Notes under the pieces: generated by a model | Databases searched by the model: none | Told to the model about the DNA's origin: nothing | Seen by the model: only the letters and a program-made list of their open reading frames with translations | DNA from: JAIBJP01 sp035601195 | Lineage (GTDB): Bacteria; Actinomycetota; Thermoleophilia; Gaiellales; Gaiellaceae | Length of the DNA: 29,885 nt | NCBI GenBank assembly: GCA_035601195.1 | Contig: DATNOU010000043.1 | Span: forward strand, 1-29,885 | Direction: 5' to 3' | In this document: positions 13,238-20,955 of the stretch, piece after piece | Numbering within the stretch: position 1 is the first letter of the stretch | How the letters are laid out: every line of letters starts with the position of its first letter | Program-made: the position numbers and the translations under genes

Positions 13238-14584
13238 ATGGCGGGGCTGACCCAGAAGCTGCGCCAGGACTACTTCCTCCTCTACGAGTCGTGCCTGGTC
13301 CGGCCCGCCCGCAAGGCCGCTGTCGACCAGGTCGCCCGGCGGCTGGGGGCGAGCAGGCCGCGCTACGAAAAGGTCGCGAAGGCGCTCAGGATGCCCTGGT
13401 ACGTCGTCGCGGTCATCCACTCGCTGGAAGCCGGGGGCGACTTCACGCGGCACCTCCACAACGGCGACCCGCTCGGCGCGCGGACGACGCACTTGCCGGC
13501 CGGGAGGCCGAAGACCGGTGCGCCGCCGTTCACGTGGGAGGCGAGCGCAATTGACGCCCTCACCTACCGGGGCTTCGGCAAGTGGACGGACTGGAGCATC
13601 CCGGGGACGCTCTACAAGCTCGAGGGCTACAACGGCTGGGGCTACCGCGACCACCATCCCAAGGTTCACTCGCCCTACCTCTGGAGCTTCTCGAACCACT
13701 ACACGCGCGGGAAGTACGTCGCCGACGGCAGGTTCTCGCCGACAGCGATCTCGCAGCAATGCGGCGCCGCCGTCCTGCTGAGGCGCCTGCAGGCGGGCGG
13801 GAAGGCGGCGGTGCAAGCGGGACCGCGCGTTCTTCAGCTCGCCAACCCGCACATGACCGGCCCCGACATCGAGGAGCTCCAGCGCCTGCTGGCGAAGAAC
13901 GCGTTCGGCTCGTTCGACGCCGGCAAGCCGGACGGCGAGTACGGCGAGCTGACCGCCGGCGCAGTCGAGCGAGCGAAGTGGGAGCTCGGCTATCCCCAGA
14001 ACGCGGTCAACAGCGTCTTCGGCCCGCAGGTGAAAACGATCCTGGCGGGGAGGAAGCCGCTACCGGACCCGTTCAAGCGGCGGCGGATGAAACGCCTCGG
14101 GCAGGCCCGCTCAGAGCAGGGGATCCGCAAACGGATCGTCAACTGGGCGCTCTGGGGCTGCAAGAACAGCGGCCAGATCGGCTACTCGCAGAACGGCTCC
14201 GTCCGCCTGAGCGCACTTGAGAGGCCGGGCGCGCTGCCGCTCGCGACGGATTGCTCCGCCTTCGCGACGCTCTGCTACTGCTGGGCGAGGGCGCCGAACC
14301 CCAACGGGCGCGGCGTCTACGACGCGCGGCAGCCCGCGTACACAGGCTCGATGCTCGATCGCTGCCGCCGGATCCCGAAGAGGACCGCGCAGCCGGGCGA
14401 CCTCGTGGTGTGGGTGCCCCCGAGCCGCGGCCACCACGTCTGCGTGGTGGTCGCCGCCGGAGCCGACCCGATGCTGGTCTCCCACGGGGACGAGACGGGG
14501 CCGAAGCGGCTCCGCTTCTCCGCCGAAGACGGCTACCAGCGCCGCCACGGGCACGGCAACGCGGTGTTCCTCAGCGCGTTCTAG
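13238..14584 (+). CDS. Three-domain cell-wall hydrolase (lysozyme-like, peptidoglycan-binding, NlpC/P60-like)
   Basis: A 448-residue modular enzyme. Residues ~45-185 match lysozyme-family proteins of the COG5526 kind, with VIHSLEAGGDF holding the likely catalytic Glu64, then HLHNGDPLGART, WTDWSIPGTLYKLEGYNGWG and SPYLWSFSNHYTRGKY. Residues ~200-270 resemble a peptidoglycan-binding domain. Residues ~295-448 look like an NlpC/P60-type cysteine peptidase with Asp338-Cys339 (TDCSAF), GDLVVWVP and His399/His400 (GHHVCVVV). It would cut both glycan and peptide. No signal peptide is present, so it is either a cytoplasmic store released on lysis, exported by a special route, or phage-derived. The ATG directly follows the small gene's stop. 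Confidence 0.85.
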   Translation: MAGLTQKLRQDYFLLYESCLVRPARKAAVDQVARRLGASRPRYEKVAKALRMPWYVVAVIHSLEAGGDFTRHLHNGDPLGARTTHLPAGRPKTGAPPFTWEASAIDALTYRGFGKWTDWSIPGTLYKLEGYNGWGYRDHHPKVHSPYLWSFSNHYTRGKYVADGRFSPTAISQQCGAAVLLRRLQAGGKAAVQAGPRVLQLANPHMTGPDIEELQRLLAKNAFGSFDAGKPDGEYGELTAGAVERAKWELGYPQNAVNSVFGPQVKTILAGRKPLPDPFKRRRMKRLGQARSEQGIRKRIVNWALWGCKNSGQIGYSQNGSVRLSALERPGALPLATDCSAFATLCYCWARAPNPNGRGVYDARQPAYTGSMLDRCRRIPKRTAQPGDLVVWVPPSRGHHVCVVVAAGADPMLVSHGDETGPKRLRFSAEDGYQRRHGHGNAVFLSAF

Positions 14585-14585
14585 G

Positions 14586-15095
14586 TCACGCTCGGCCCTC
14601 AGCCTTGTACTCGCGCAGGAAGCCTTCGAACAGGCGCCGGTGGCCCTCCTCGTCGTGGAGGATCTGGATGACCATGTCCTGCGTAACCCAGTCGACACCG
14701 TCGCTCGACTCGATGATGCGGTTGTAGTGCTCGATCGCTCCGGTCTCGGCCTCGATCACGCCCTTGATCACGTGTACCACATCCGTCTGCTCGTCCGGCG
14801 GCTGGAGGTATGACTGCTCGGCACGGAACTCGAGCGAGCCCGGAACCACCCCGTAGAGCTCCTTGATCCGATTCGCGTACTGCTGTGCGTGGCCGAGCTC
14901 CTCCTGGATGTCCTGCTCGAGCGACTCTTTGATCTCCTGAGCCCGCACGCCGTCGGGGTTGACCGAGTTGGCGAGATAGCTCATCACCGTCTCGACCTCC
15001 ATCCAGTAGGCCCGTTCGAGCAGCTCGAGAATCTCGCTGCGTTTCTCGGCGTTTTCCTCGGCGAGAATGCCCTGGCTTGCGGTCTTGCTGGCCAT
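14586..15095 (-). CDS. Ferritin-like diiron protein (bacterioferritin/Dps-type)
   Basis: A 169-residue four-helix protein with the paired carboxylate/histidine motifs of ferritin-like diiron sites. In order these are Glu in RAYWMEVETVMSY, Glu-x-x-His in QDIQEELGHAQQY, Glu in VIEAETGAIEHYN, and Glu-x-x-His in LHDEEGHRRLF. This suggests iron storage or detoxification of iron with peroxide; which ferritin subfamily it belongs to cannot be decided. The ATG at 15095 has the ribosome site GGAAGGAG 5 nt upstream, so I reject a start further out at 15149. It converges with the hydrolase gene with one base between the stops and diverges from the cNMP-fold gene. Confidence 0.9.
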   Translation of the reverse strand: MASKTASQGILAEENAEKRSEILELLERAYWMEVETVMSYLANSVNPDGVRAQEIKESLEQDIQEELGHAQQYANRIKELYGVVPGSLEFRAEQSYLQPPDEQTDVVHVIKGVIEAETGAIEHYNRIIESSDGVDWVTQDMVIQILHDEEGHRRLFEGFLREYKAEGRA

Positions 15096-15169
15096 CACGA
15101 CTCCTTCCTCTCGGGTCGGCTTGCTTCTACCCGGCCGGCGCGGATTCACACGAGTGTTAAAAGTCCCCC

Positions 15170-15580
15170 GTGGACGTCGCTGAGAGCCTAGGTCAACTGG
15201 CGCTGTTCGCCGACCTTTCGCCGTCTCAGCTCGAGGCGGTGGCGCACACCCACGACGAGGACGTCTTCGCCGCGGGCGAGCGCGTGCTGCGACGTGGGCT
15301 CAGCGGCGGCAACTTCTACGTCATCCTCGACGGCGAGGCCTCGGTCGAGATCGGAGGCGAGGAGCGCCACCGGCTCGGGCGAGGCGACTTCTTCGGTGAG
15401 ATCTCGGCGCTGACGGGCGAGCCACCCACCGCGGACGTCGTGGCGGCGACACTGCTCCGCTGCCTCGTGATCCCGGCCGCCCAGCTGGAGCGCCTGCTGC
15501 TCGAGCGGCCTCAGCTCATGCTGCGGCTGCTGCGTATGGAGGCCCGTCGTCTCCAGGGCACGGTGAATTGGCGGCCGTAG
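15170..15580 (+). CDS. Stand-alone cyclic-nucleotide-binding-fold protein
   Basis: A 136-residue protein formed by one Crp-type beta-roll domain and a short C-terminal helix, with no DNA-binding domain. The roll is clear: LFADLSPSQLEAVA, GERVLRRGLSGGNFYVILDGEASVEI, GRGDFFGEISALTG. In the phosphate-binding cassette (74-92) the Glu of FGE is present. The Arg that normally precedes [ST]A and holds the cyclic phosphate is replaced (GEPPTADV), so classical cAMP/cGMP binding is doubtful. The GTG start at 15170 follows an AT-rich TTAAAA by 7 nt. The 3' end overlaps the flavoprotein gene by 13 bp, and the two probably work together. Confidence 0.88.
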   Translation: MDVAESLGQLALFADLSPSQLEAVAHTHDEDVFAAGERVLRRGLSGGNFYVILDGEASVEIGGEERHRLGRGDFFGEISALTGEPPTADVVAATLLRCLVIPAAQLERLLLERPQLMLRLLRMEARRLQGTVNWRP

Positions 15581-17064
15581 AGCCGCCCTTTCCCCCCGGC
15601 GACTACGACGTCGTGGTTGTCGGCAGCGGCCCGGGAGGGCTCCAGACCAGCTACTGGCTGCGGCGGCTGGGGATTCGGCACGCGCTCCTGTCACGGGACG
15701 AGCGGCCGGCCGGGATGTTCCAGCGCTTCCCGATCTTCCAGCGCCTGATCACCTGGACGAAGCCGGACGCGCCGGTCGAGCGAACCGCGCGCGAGTACGA
15801 GTGGTACGACCACAACAGCCTGCTGGCCGAAGAGCCGGAGCTCAAGGCGCTCGTGCCGGCGCTGATGGACCGGGCGTACGACCTGCCCTCCAGAGCGGAG
15901 ATGGAGGCGGGGATCGCCGCCTTCGCCGAGCGAGCGCAGCTCGACGTTCGCTACGGCTGCGCCTGGCAGTCGACGCGGCGCGAGGAGGACGGGTACGTGC
16001 TCGTTACCGGTGACGGTGAGTACCGCTGCCACGCGGTGGTCTTTGCGCTCGGCGTGACCGAGCCCTGGCGCGCCGCCGTCCCCGGGCTCGAGCACGCCGC
16101 GCACTACGTGGACACCTCGGGCCCGGAGCACTACGCCGGCCGCGACGTCTTCGTCGTCGGCAAGCGGAACTCCGGCTTCGAGGTCGCTCAGGGGATCCTC
16201 CCCTGGGCGCGCAGTATCGTCCTCGGCTCGCCGCGGCCGGTGCAGATGGACACCCTCGCGCTCTCGGCCCTGCGCGTCCGCTACCTGCACCCCTACGACG
16301 AGTACGCCCGCGGCGGCCCGGGGACCTACGTCCTGGACGTGACGATCGAGCGCATCGAGCGGAGAGCCGACCGCTTCCGGGTGGTCACGCATGGAACGAC
16401 CTGGGACGGGACGCTCGAGTTCGACGTCGACGACGTGATCGCCGCGACAGGCTTTCAGGCGCCGCTGGGCGACCTGCCGCAGCTCGGGCTCGTCACGGTC
16501 AACGACGGCCGAATCCCCGCGCTCACGCCCTTCTGGGAGAGTGTGTCGCTGCCGGGCATCTTCTTTGCCGGCAATGCCTCCCAGGGCGCCAAAGGCCTCG
16601 GCAAGCGGGGCGCGGGCGCGAGCTCGACGTCCGTGAACGGCTTCCGCTACAACGCGCGCATCCTCGCGCAGCACCTCGTCGACAAGCTGAACGGCCGCAC
16701 GCGCCTGCGCCCGCCCATTCCCGACGTCGTTGCGTTCCTGCTCCACGAGCTGACGAGCGCACCGGAGCTCTTGGTGCAGAAGGGCTACCTTTGCCGGGTC
16801 GTCTCCTCGGAGAATGGAGGCTTCGTGGACGATGACGTCGTCCCGCTGGCGCATTTCCTCGATTCCGCCGGCTCAGACGCGGTGGCCGCCAGCGTGGAGG
16901 TCGACGACGCGGGGAGGATCGTCCCGACGGTCTACGTCCGCCGCGGCGGTGACATCGCCGAGCACCAGCTCGAGCCGCACCCGCTGCACGAGTACGGGGG
17001 TGAGGCCTATCACCGGGAGCTTTCGTCGGTGCTCGCGCCTTTGACGAAGCACCAGCACGTCTAG
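15568..17064 (+). CDS. FAD-dependent NAD(P)-binding oxidoreductase / monooxygenase-like protein
   Basis: A 498-residue two-dinucleotide-binding-domain flavoprotein. The FAD site is VVVVGSGPGGLQTSYWLRRLG in part (GSGPGG, 19-24). A second Rossmann motif, RDVFVVGKRNSGFEVAQ, fits NAD(P)H binding. ATGF (DDVIAATGF) and FFAGNAS close the FAD domain. The order resembles flavin monooxygenases and thioredoxin-reductase-like proteins, but no CxxC redox pair is seen. About 115 extra residues at the C-terminus are unassigned. The TTG start overlaps the cNMP-fold gene by 13 bp without a strong ribosome site, so translation is probably coupled. Fusions of a cNMP-binding domain to thioredoxin-reductase-like flavoproteins are known; here the parts are separate. 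Confidence 0.85.
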   Translation: MAAVEPPFPPGDYDVVVVGSGPGGLQTSYWLRRLGIRHALLSRDERPAGMFQRFPIFQRLITWTKPDAPVERTAREYEWYDHNSLLAEEPELKALVPALMDRAYDLPSRAEMEAGIAAFAERAQLDVRYGCAWQSTRREEDGYVLVTGDGEYRCHAVVFALGVTEPWRAAVPGLEHAAHYVDTSGPEHYAGRDVFVVGKRNSGFEVAQGILPWARSIVLGSPRPVQMDTLALSALRVRYLHPYDEYARGGPGTYVLDVTIERIERRADRFRVVTHGTTWDGTLEFDVDDVIAATGFQAPLGDLPQLGLVTVNDGRIPALTPFWESVSLPGIFFAGNASQGAKGLGKRGAGASSTSVNGFRYNARILAQHLVDKLNGRTRLRPPIPDVVAFLLHELTSAPELLVQKGYLCRVVSSENGGFVDDDVVPLAHFLDSAGSDAVAASVEVDDAGRIVPTVYVRRGGDIAEHQLEPHPLHEYGGEAYHRELSSVLAPLTKHQHV

Positions 17065-17123
17065 CGGCTCAATCACTCCAGCGGGAAGAGAGACCGCGTC
17101 TTTTGCGTCCAGTACGTGGATGC

Positions 17124-17139
17124 CCGGCCGCGCGGCCGG
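17124..17139. terminator. Palindrome between the flavoprotein and FAD-oxidase genes
   Basis: CCGGCCGCGCGGCCGG is a perfect palindrome that can form a 6-bp GC stem with a GCGC loop. It lies 60 bp past the flavoprotein stop and 38 bp before the next start. It could end transcription or bind a regulator. No U-tract follows. Confidence 0.35.
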
Positions 17140-17177
17140 CAGCCTTGAGCAACCCTAGGATGCAAGGGAGGCGGAGC

Positions 17178-18572
17178 ATGAACACGAATTCCACTGCGGC
17201 CGACAGTGCGCGACGCGAGCTCGGCACAGAGTTCGAGGGCGAGCTGATCGGTCCTGAGGATTCGCAGTACGACGAGACACGGACGCTCTTCAACGCGATG
17301 ATCGACAAGCACCCGGCGCTGATCGCGCGCTGTGCGAGCTCCGACGATGTCGCGCGACTGATCGGCTTCGCCCGCGCGCATGACCTGGCTTTCGCCATCC
17401 GCGGCGGCGGCCACAACGGCGGTGGCCTGGGGAGTGTCGACGACGGCGTCGTGGCCGACCTCTCGCTGCTGCGCTCGGTCTCGGTCGAGCCCGACGCCCG
17501 AACGGTGCGCGTCGGCGGCGGCTGCACCTGGAACGAGGTCGACGCGGCCACGCACGAGCACGGGCTCGCAGTGCCTTCCGGCATCATCTCGACGACCGGT
17601 GTCGGCGGCCTGACCCTCGGCGGCGGGATCGGGCATCTCACTCGCAGCTACGGGCTCACGATCGACAACCTGCTCAGCGCGGAGGTCGTCCTTGCGGACG
17701 GGCGGCGCGTGCACGCGCGCGCGGACGAGAACCCGGAGCTCTACTGGGCGCTGCGCGGCGGCGGCGGAAACTTCGGCGTCGTGACGGAGTTCACGTTCCA
17801 GGCACATTCGGTCTCCGACGTCGTCGGCGGGCCCACGTTCTGGCCGATCGAGGAGACGGACGAGGTGCTCAAGGCGTACCGGGAGTTCCTGCCAACGCTG
17901 CCGCGAAACGCGACCGGGTTCTTCTGCTTCCACACGGTTCCGCCGGCGCCACCCTTCCCGGAAGAGATTCACCTGCGCAAGGTCTGCGGAATCGTCTGGT
18001 GCATCGTCGGCTCCGACGACCAGGCCGAGCAGGCGATGGCGCCGATGCTCGCCGTCGGCACGCCGCTCATGCACGGTGCCCAGCGTATGCCGCTCCCCGC
18101 ACTGAACAGCGCGTTCGACGGGCTCTACGGTCCGGGCGACCAGTGGTACTGGCGCGCGGACTTCGTCGACGAGATCCCGGACGAGGCGATCGCGCAGAAC
18201 GCGGAATGGAACGAGAACATGCCGACGTGGAAGTGCGGCTCGCACATCTACCCGATCGACGGTGCCGGCCACGACCTCGGCGCCGACGAGACGCCGTGGG
18301 CCTACCGCGACACGCGCTGGTCGCAGGTGATCATCGGAGTCGAGCCTGATCCCGCCGGCGCCGGCGCTCTCCGCGACTGGACGGTCGGCTACTGGGAGGC
18401 GATACACCCGTACTCGGCCGGCGGCGCGTACGTCAACTTCATGATGGACGAGGGCCAGGACCGGGTGCGAGCGACCTACGGGAACAACTACGACCGGCTA
18501 GCCGAGATCAAGGCGACCTTCGACCCGGAGAACGTCTTCCGCGTCAACCAGAACATCCAGCCGGCAGGGTAG
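17178..18572 (+). CDS. FAD-linked oxidase of the berberine-bridge (PCMH) type
   Basis: A 464-residue oxidase with an N-terminal PCMH FAD domain and a C-terminal BBE domain (NNYDRLAEIKATFDPENVFRVNQNI, given in part). His79 in RGGGHNGGG is the residue that binds FAD covalently. The Cys that makes the second covalent bond in bicovalent members is Ile137 here (SGIISTTGVGG), so single attachment is expected. Members oxidise sugars, alcohols or alkaloid-like compounds with oxygen; the substrate cannot be read from the sequence. ATG at 17178 is chosen because GGGAGG stands 5-8 nt upstream. No export signal is visible. The neighbours do not indicate a pathway. Confidence 0.92.
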   Translation: MNTNSTAADSARRELGTEFEGELIGPEDSQYDETRTLFNAMIDKHPALIARCASSDDVARLIGFARAHDLAFAIRGGGHNGGGLGSVDDGVVADLSLLRSVSVEPDARTVRVGGGCTWNEVDAATHEHGLAVPSGIISTTGVGGLTLGGGIGHLTRSYGLTIDNLLSAEVVLADGRRVHARADENPELYWALRGGGGNFGVVTEFTFQAHSVSDVVGGPTFWPIEETDEVLKAYREFLPTLPRNATGFFCFHTVPPAPPFPEEIHLRKVCGIVWCIVGSDDQAEQAMAPMLAVGTPLMHGAQRMPLPALNSAFDGLYGPGDQWYWRADFVDEIPDEAIAQNAEWNENMPTWKCGSHIYPIDGAGHDLGADETPWAYRDTRWSQVIIGVEPDPAGAGALRDWTVGYWEAIHPYSAGGAYVNFMMDEGQDRVRATYGNNYDRLAEIKATFDPENVFRVNQNIQPAG

Positions 18573-18733
18573 AGCGGGAGGTCCGGGCGCTGCAACCGGA
18601 GCGGCGAGCACAGCGAAGGGTTTTCAGCCCGCCCGCGTCTGGGTAAACGGAAAGTAGAACCAAAAGGGAGTGCGGCCCTCCCGCGAACTCCAGCCCCAAA
18701 AGGCTGCTGCGGCAGTTGGGAGAAGAGGCGCGG

Positions 18734-18988
18734 ATGACTCAATGGGTTACGCCCACGCCAAACGGTCACGAACTTCGTGTGAGACGTGACGGAGACACCT
18801 GGATCGTAAGCTGCGGTGAAGACGAGGCGCGAAACAACCTGCTCGACGTCGCGATGATCGAAGCGATGCGCGGAGACGCCGCCGTCTTCGCACATTCGCC
18901 CAGGGTCGAGTACGGACCATGGATCCGAGCCCAGGCCGATCGGATCGAGCGCGCCTTTAACGCGATGGCCGACCAGGCCGATACCTAG
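18734..18988 (+). CDS. Small protein of unknown function
   Basis: An 84-residue protein that I do not recognise. The N-terminal half looks like beta hairpins (HELRVRRDGDTWIVSCGEDEARNN) and the C-terminal half is helical (WIRAQADRIERAFNAMADQADT). No membrane segment is present. The ATG at 18734 follows the purine-rich stretch GGGAGAAGAGG, which can serve as ribosome site. A TTG at 18716 in the same frame is less likely. It stands alone between the FAD-oxidase gene and a gene-poor stretch. Confidence 0.55.
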   Translation: MTQWVTPTPNGHELRVRRDGDTWIVSCGEDEARNNLLDVAMIEAMRGDAAVFAHSPRVEYGPWIRAQADRIERAFNAMADQADT

Positions 18989-19800
18989 CGCGCCGGCCGC
19001 CGCGCAGAAGTTCGCGCTCTTTCCGTGAAATTGTCGCCGCCTCCCCCGTTTGGGCGATCCCACAGCGCGGGCGACGCCGTAGAGTCGCGGCCACAGTCGC
19101 CGGCTTGATGCCCCGACGTGGAGCGCCTGGGTTCGTACAACACGGTCGACAGTTTCCGCCTGGAGGTGGTGAGCGATTTCTCGAGCAAGCCAAGAGCCTG
19201 AGGCCTCGCGTGCGCGTGAGCCCGAGCTTCCCGGCGACTTCGTGTCCGAGGACCTGCGCGACGACTGTGCCCGCTTCCTCGGCGAGCTGCAGGCGCTGAT
19301 CGCGCGGCGCGCAGAAATGCCGCCTGACGGCGCGCATTGGGTGCCGCGGCGCCCCAAGTGATCGACCTCTGGCCCACGGGCTGCGCGAGCGGGCCGCGTG
19401 ACAAGCGAATCGCCGCAGTTTGCGAGGTTGTTGGCACCAGGTTGGGACTCGACCCTCGTAACGATCGATGCTAGGTGATACGTTCGAGTAAGTGGCGTCC
19501 GGGGCGAAGGCGGATGGCATGGAAGTCGCCGTCCACCTTCTCTCTTGTCTCTCTCCCCTCAAAGAGCCATGAGCTCATCGGCAGGAGAGGTCGCGCCTCG
19601 GGCGTTGCTTTTTCCCTTTCTGGGCGATGGACGCCTGCTGCGACGACTAGGCACAGTCCGAGAACGCAAGAGCGGCAGGGCGACCGGGCACTCGCGCCCG
19701 CCGCCCGGGCGCGCTTACCCTTTGCACCGCAGTCAGATCCCTGCCGCCAGATCTATATACCGCGAGCGCGGCACCGCCACCAGGTCAGACCGGACGCGGG
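18989..19800. other. Gene-poor stretch of about 0.8 kb
   Basis: No intact gene with family signatures is seen. The + strand at 19118-19361 carries what looks like a frameshifted coding segment (separate entry). The part after 19362 has mixed base composition, including an AT-rich ATCTATATACC at 19750-19760, and no persuasive reading frame. Open frames on the minus strand are Arg/Pro/Ser-rich, as expected for shadows in GC-rich DNA. No tRNA, IS end or repeat array was found. Confidence 0.45.
19118..19361 (+). pseudogene. Probable frameshifted small gene
   Basis: Two short plus-strand frames each look coding. GTG at 19118 opens VERLGSYNTVDSFRLEVVSD, ending at TGA 19199-19201. A frame one base further on is open from 19173 to TGA 19359-19361 and reads EPELPGDFVSEDLRDDCARF, then LGELQALIARRAEMPPDGAH and WVPRRPK. 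The second frame has no good start of its own. One shift between about 19173 and 19198 would join them into a protein of about 80 residues. It may be a decayed gene, a sequencing error or, less likely, programmed shifting. The product is not recognised. Confidence 0.4.
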
Positions 19801-20331
19801 CTAGGCTGACCCGGCCGGCTCGTTCTCACTCGCCGCGACCTTGACCTGCTCTGCGCTGTCCTTGTCGACCTTCTCCTTCGTCACGTTGCCCGCGTTCGAG
19901 AGCGCCTTCTCGATGTCATCCGCCCATTGCTCCTCGAAGATCGCCACGATGCCTGAGCTGTTGACCGGCAGCGTGTCGTCCACGTCGGCCTTGATCTCTT
20001 CCTTCTGGCCGTGCGACACCAGGGCGCCGGCGCCCGCTCCGATACCTGCGCCCACCGCCGCGCTGGCGAGCAAGGCGGGCGGGAAGATCAGTCCGACGAC
20101 CGCGCCTCCGACCAAGCCCCAGGTGGCACCCTTGCGGGTCTCGTGGAAGTCGTCGTCGACGTGGATCTTCCCGTCGGCGCGGCGGCTGACGAGGATGAGC
20201 CCGTCGACCTTGATCAGATCGTCCTTGGCGAGCTGCTTGATGGTGTCCCAGTCGCCTCGGGCGGCGTCCGGATCGGGGTAGGTCGCGATATAGAGATCGA
20301 CGGGGGCGGCGGTGTCCGTATCAGATGCCAT
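19801..20331 (-). CDS. DUF1269-like membrane-associated protein
   Basis: A 176-residue protein resembling the DUF1269 family. The N-terminal domain (VDLYIATYPDPDAARGDWDTIKQLAKDDLI in part) leads to a region with SRRADGKIHV. A glycine/alanine-rich hydrophobic hairpin follows (TWGLVGGAVVGLIFPPALLASAAVGAGIGAGAGAL in part, ~residues 72-106), and then a C-terminal domain with SGIVAIFEEQWADDIEKAL. The role is unknown; family members are often seen near stress genes. ATG at 20331 was chosen because GGAGGAG stands about 5 nt upstream. Confidence 0.82.
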   Translation of the reverse strand: MASDTDTAAPVDLYIATYPDPDAARGDWDTIKQLAKDDLIKVDGLILVSRRADGKIHVDDDFHETRKGATWGLVGGAVVGLIFPPALLASAAVGAGIGAGAGALVSHGQKEEIKADVDDTLPVNSSGIVAIFEEQWADDIEKALSNAGNVTKEKVDKDSAEQVKVAASENEPAGSA

Positions 20332-20420
20332 GGGGTCTCCTCCCCTTCTGAGGGCGACCGGCACACGACCGGTCGCACGAGTCCAGAACTCTGACGACAA
20401 CCTATTGGACGTTCGCGCCG

Positions 20421-20464
20421 ACGCGTCATCCGATGTGGACGACGCGTTGGGACCGGGCCGGTCC
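20421..20464. other. Two adjacent inverted repeats between small genes
   Basis: ACGCGTC (20421-20427) pairs with GACGCGT (20441-20447), with an extra CC/GG inside. Immediately after, GGACCG-GGC-CGGTCC (20450-20464) forms a second hairpin. The second lies 14 bp past the stop of the 61-residue gene and could end its transcript. Both may also act in the leader of the DUF1269-like gene. No U-tract is present. Confidence 0.35.
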
Positions 20465-20477
20465 GCGGTTATGCGGA

Positions 20478-20663
20478 CTACTGGTCGAGAAGCTCGTCGA
20501 TCGCCGCGTCTACGGCTTCGCGGAGCGGCTGAGCGGTGTAGCCGACGAGCTTCACGTTCGCTTGCGCCTGGAGCACCTCGACGAGGTTCTCGAGGTCGTG
20601 CTCGTCCTCGACCTCGACAAGGTGCTCGGACCGCCAGGTTGCGATGAGGTGTACCTGTCTCAT
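20478..20663 (-). CDS. Small protein of unknown function
   Basis: A 61-residue protein that I do not recognise. Its pattern (MRQVHLIATWRSEHLVEVED, then a helix ENLVEVLQAQA, a strand VKLVGYTAQPL and a last helix) suggests a compact alpha/beta fold such as a ferredoxin-like or dodecin-sized domain. It has no cysteines or membrane segment. The ATG at 20663 lacks a ribosome site. It is plausible because codon third positions are GC-rich and it ends before a hairpin, but it could be a chance frame. Confidence 0.5.
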   Translation of the reverse strand: MRQVHLIATWRSEHLVEVEDEHDLENLVEVLQAQANVKLVGYTAQPLREAVDAAIDELLDQ

Positions 20664-20797
20664 AGCGCGTCGTACATGCCTATCGGCGTCTGCGGCCCCC
20701 CGGTAAAGGAGAAGCCCCAGATGGCTTCAGCCGCAAACCTGAGCCCGCGTGCGTCGCTTGGTACGCGCAGATCAAAACAACACGGCGCCGCTGTCGA

Positions 20798-20826
20798 CGA
20801 AAGCCCCGCCTGAGCGGGGGCTTTCG
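20798..20826 (-). terminator. Terminator after the tRNA gene
   Basis: On the minus strand CGAAAG-CCCCCGC-TCAG-GCGGGG-CTTTCG forms a GC stem flanked by A/T-rich closing pairs, with one unpaired base. It begins 4 nt after the last tRNA base and is the expected end of the tRNA transcript. Confidence 0.75.
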
Positions 20827-20829
20827 TGA

Positions 20830-20903
20830 TGGGCCCGGGTGGATTCGAACCACCGACCAACGGATTATGAGTCCGCTGCTCTGACCAGCTGAGCTACGGG
20901 CCC
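20830..20903 (-). tRNA. tRNA with CAU anticodon (elongator Met or Ile2)
   Basis: A 74-base cloverleaf on the minus strand. The acceptor pair is GGGCCCG/CGGGCCC with discriminator A. The D-arm is GCTCAGCTGGTCAGAGC. The anticodon stem GCGGA/TCCGT encloses loop CTCATAA, and the T-arm is GGTGG-TTCGAAT-CCACC. A CAU anticodon is shared by elongator tRNA-Met and by tRNA-Ile2, whose C is changed to lysidine. The sequence here does not let me separate the two. It is not the initiator type, because the first acceptor pair is a normal G-C. CCA is not encoded. Confidence 0.93.
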
Positions 20904-20955
20904 CGTGCCCCGGCAAGCGTACCGCTGTAGCGCTGGTGCTTTATGCTCTCTCGCC

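Noticed and set aside
17073..18407. Minus-strand open frame of about 440 codons opposite the FAD oxidase
   Set aside because: The + strand encodes a full-length oxidase with FAD and BBE motifs; the opposite frame is a mirror.
18957..19562. Minus-strand open frames of 150-200 codons in the gene-poor stretch
   Set aside because: Arg/Pro/Ser-rich without motifs, and they overlap the end of a + strand gene; better explained as shadows.
20721..20813. 30-codon + strand ORF with AAGGAG 9 nt upstream
   Set aside because: Too short, unrecognised, and its 3' end runs into the tRNA terminator hairpin; it could be chance.
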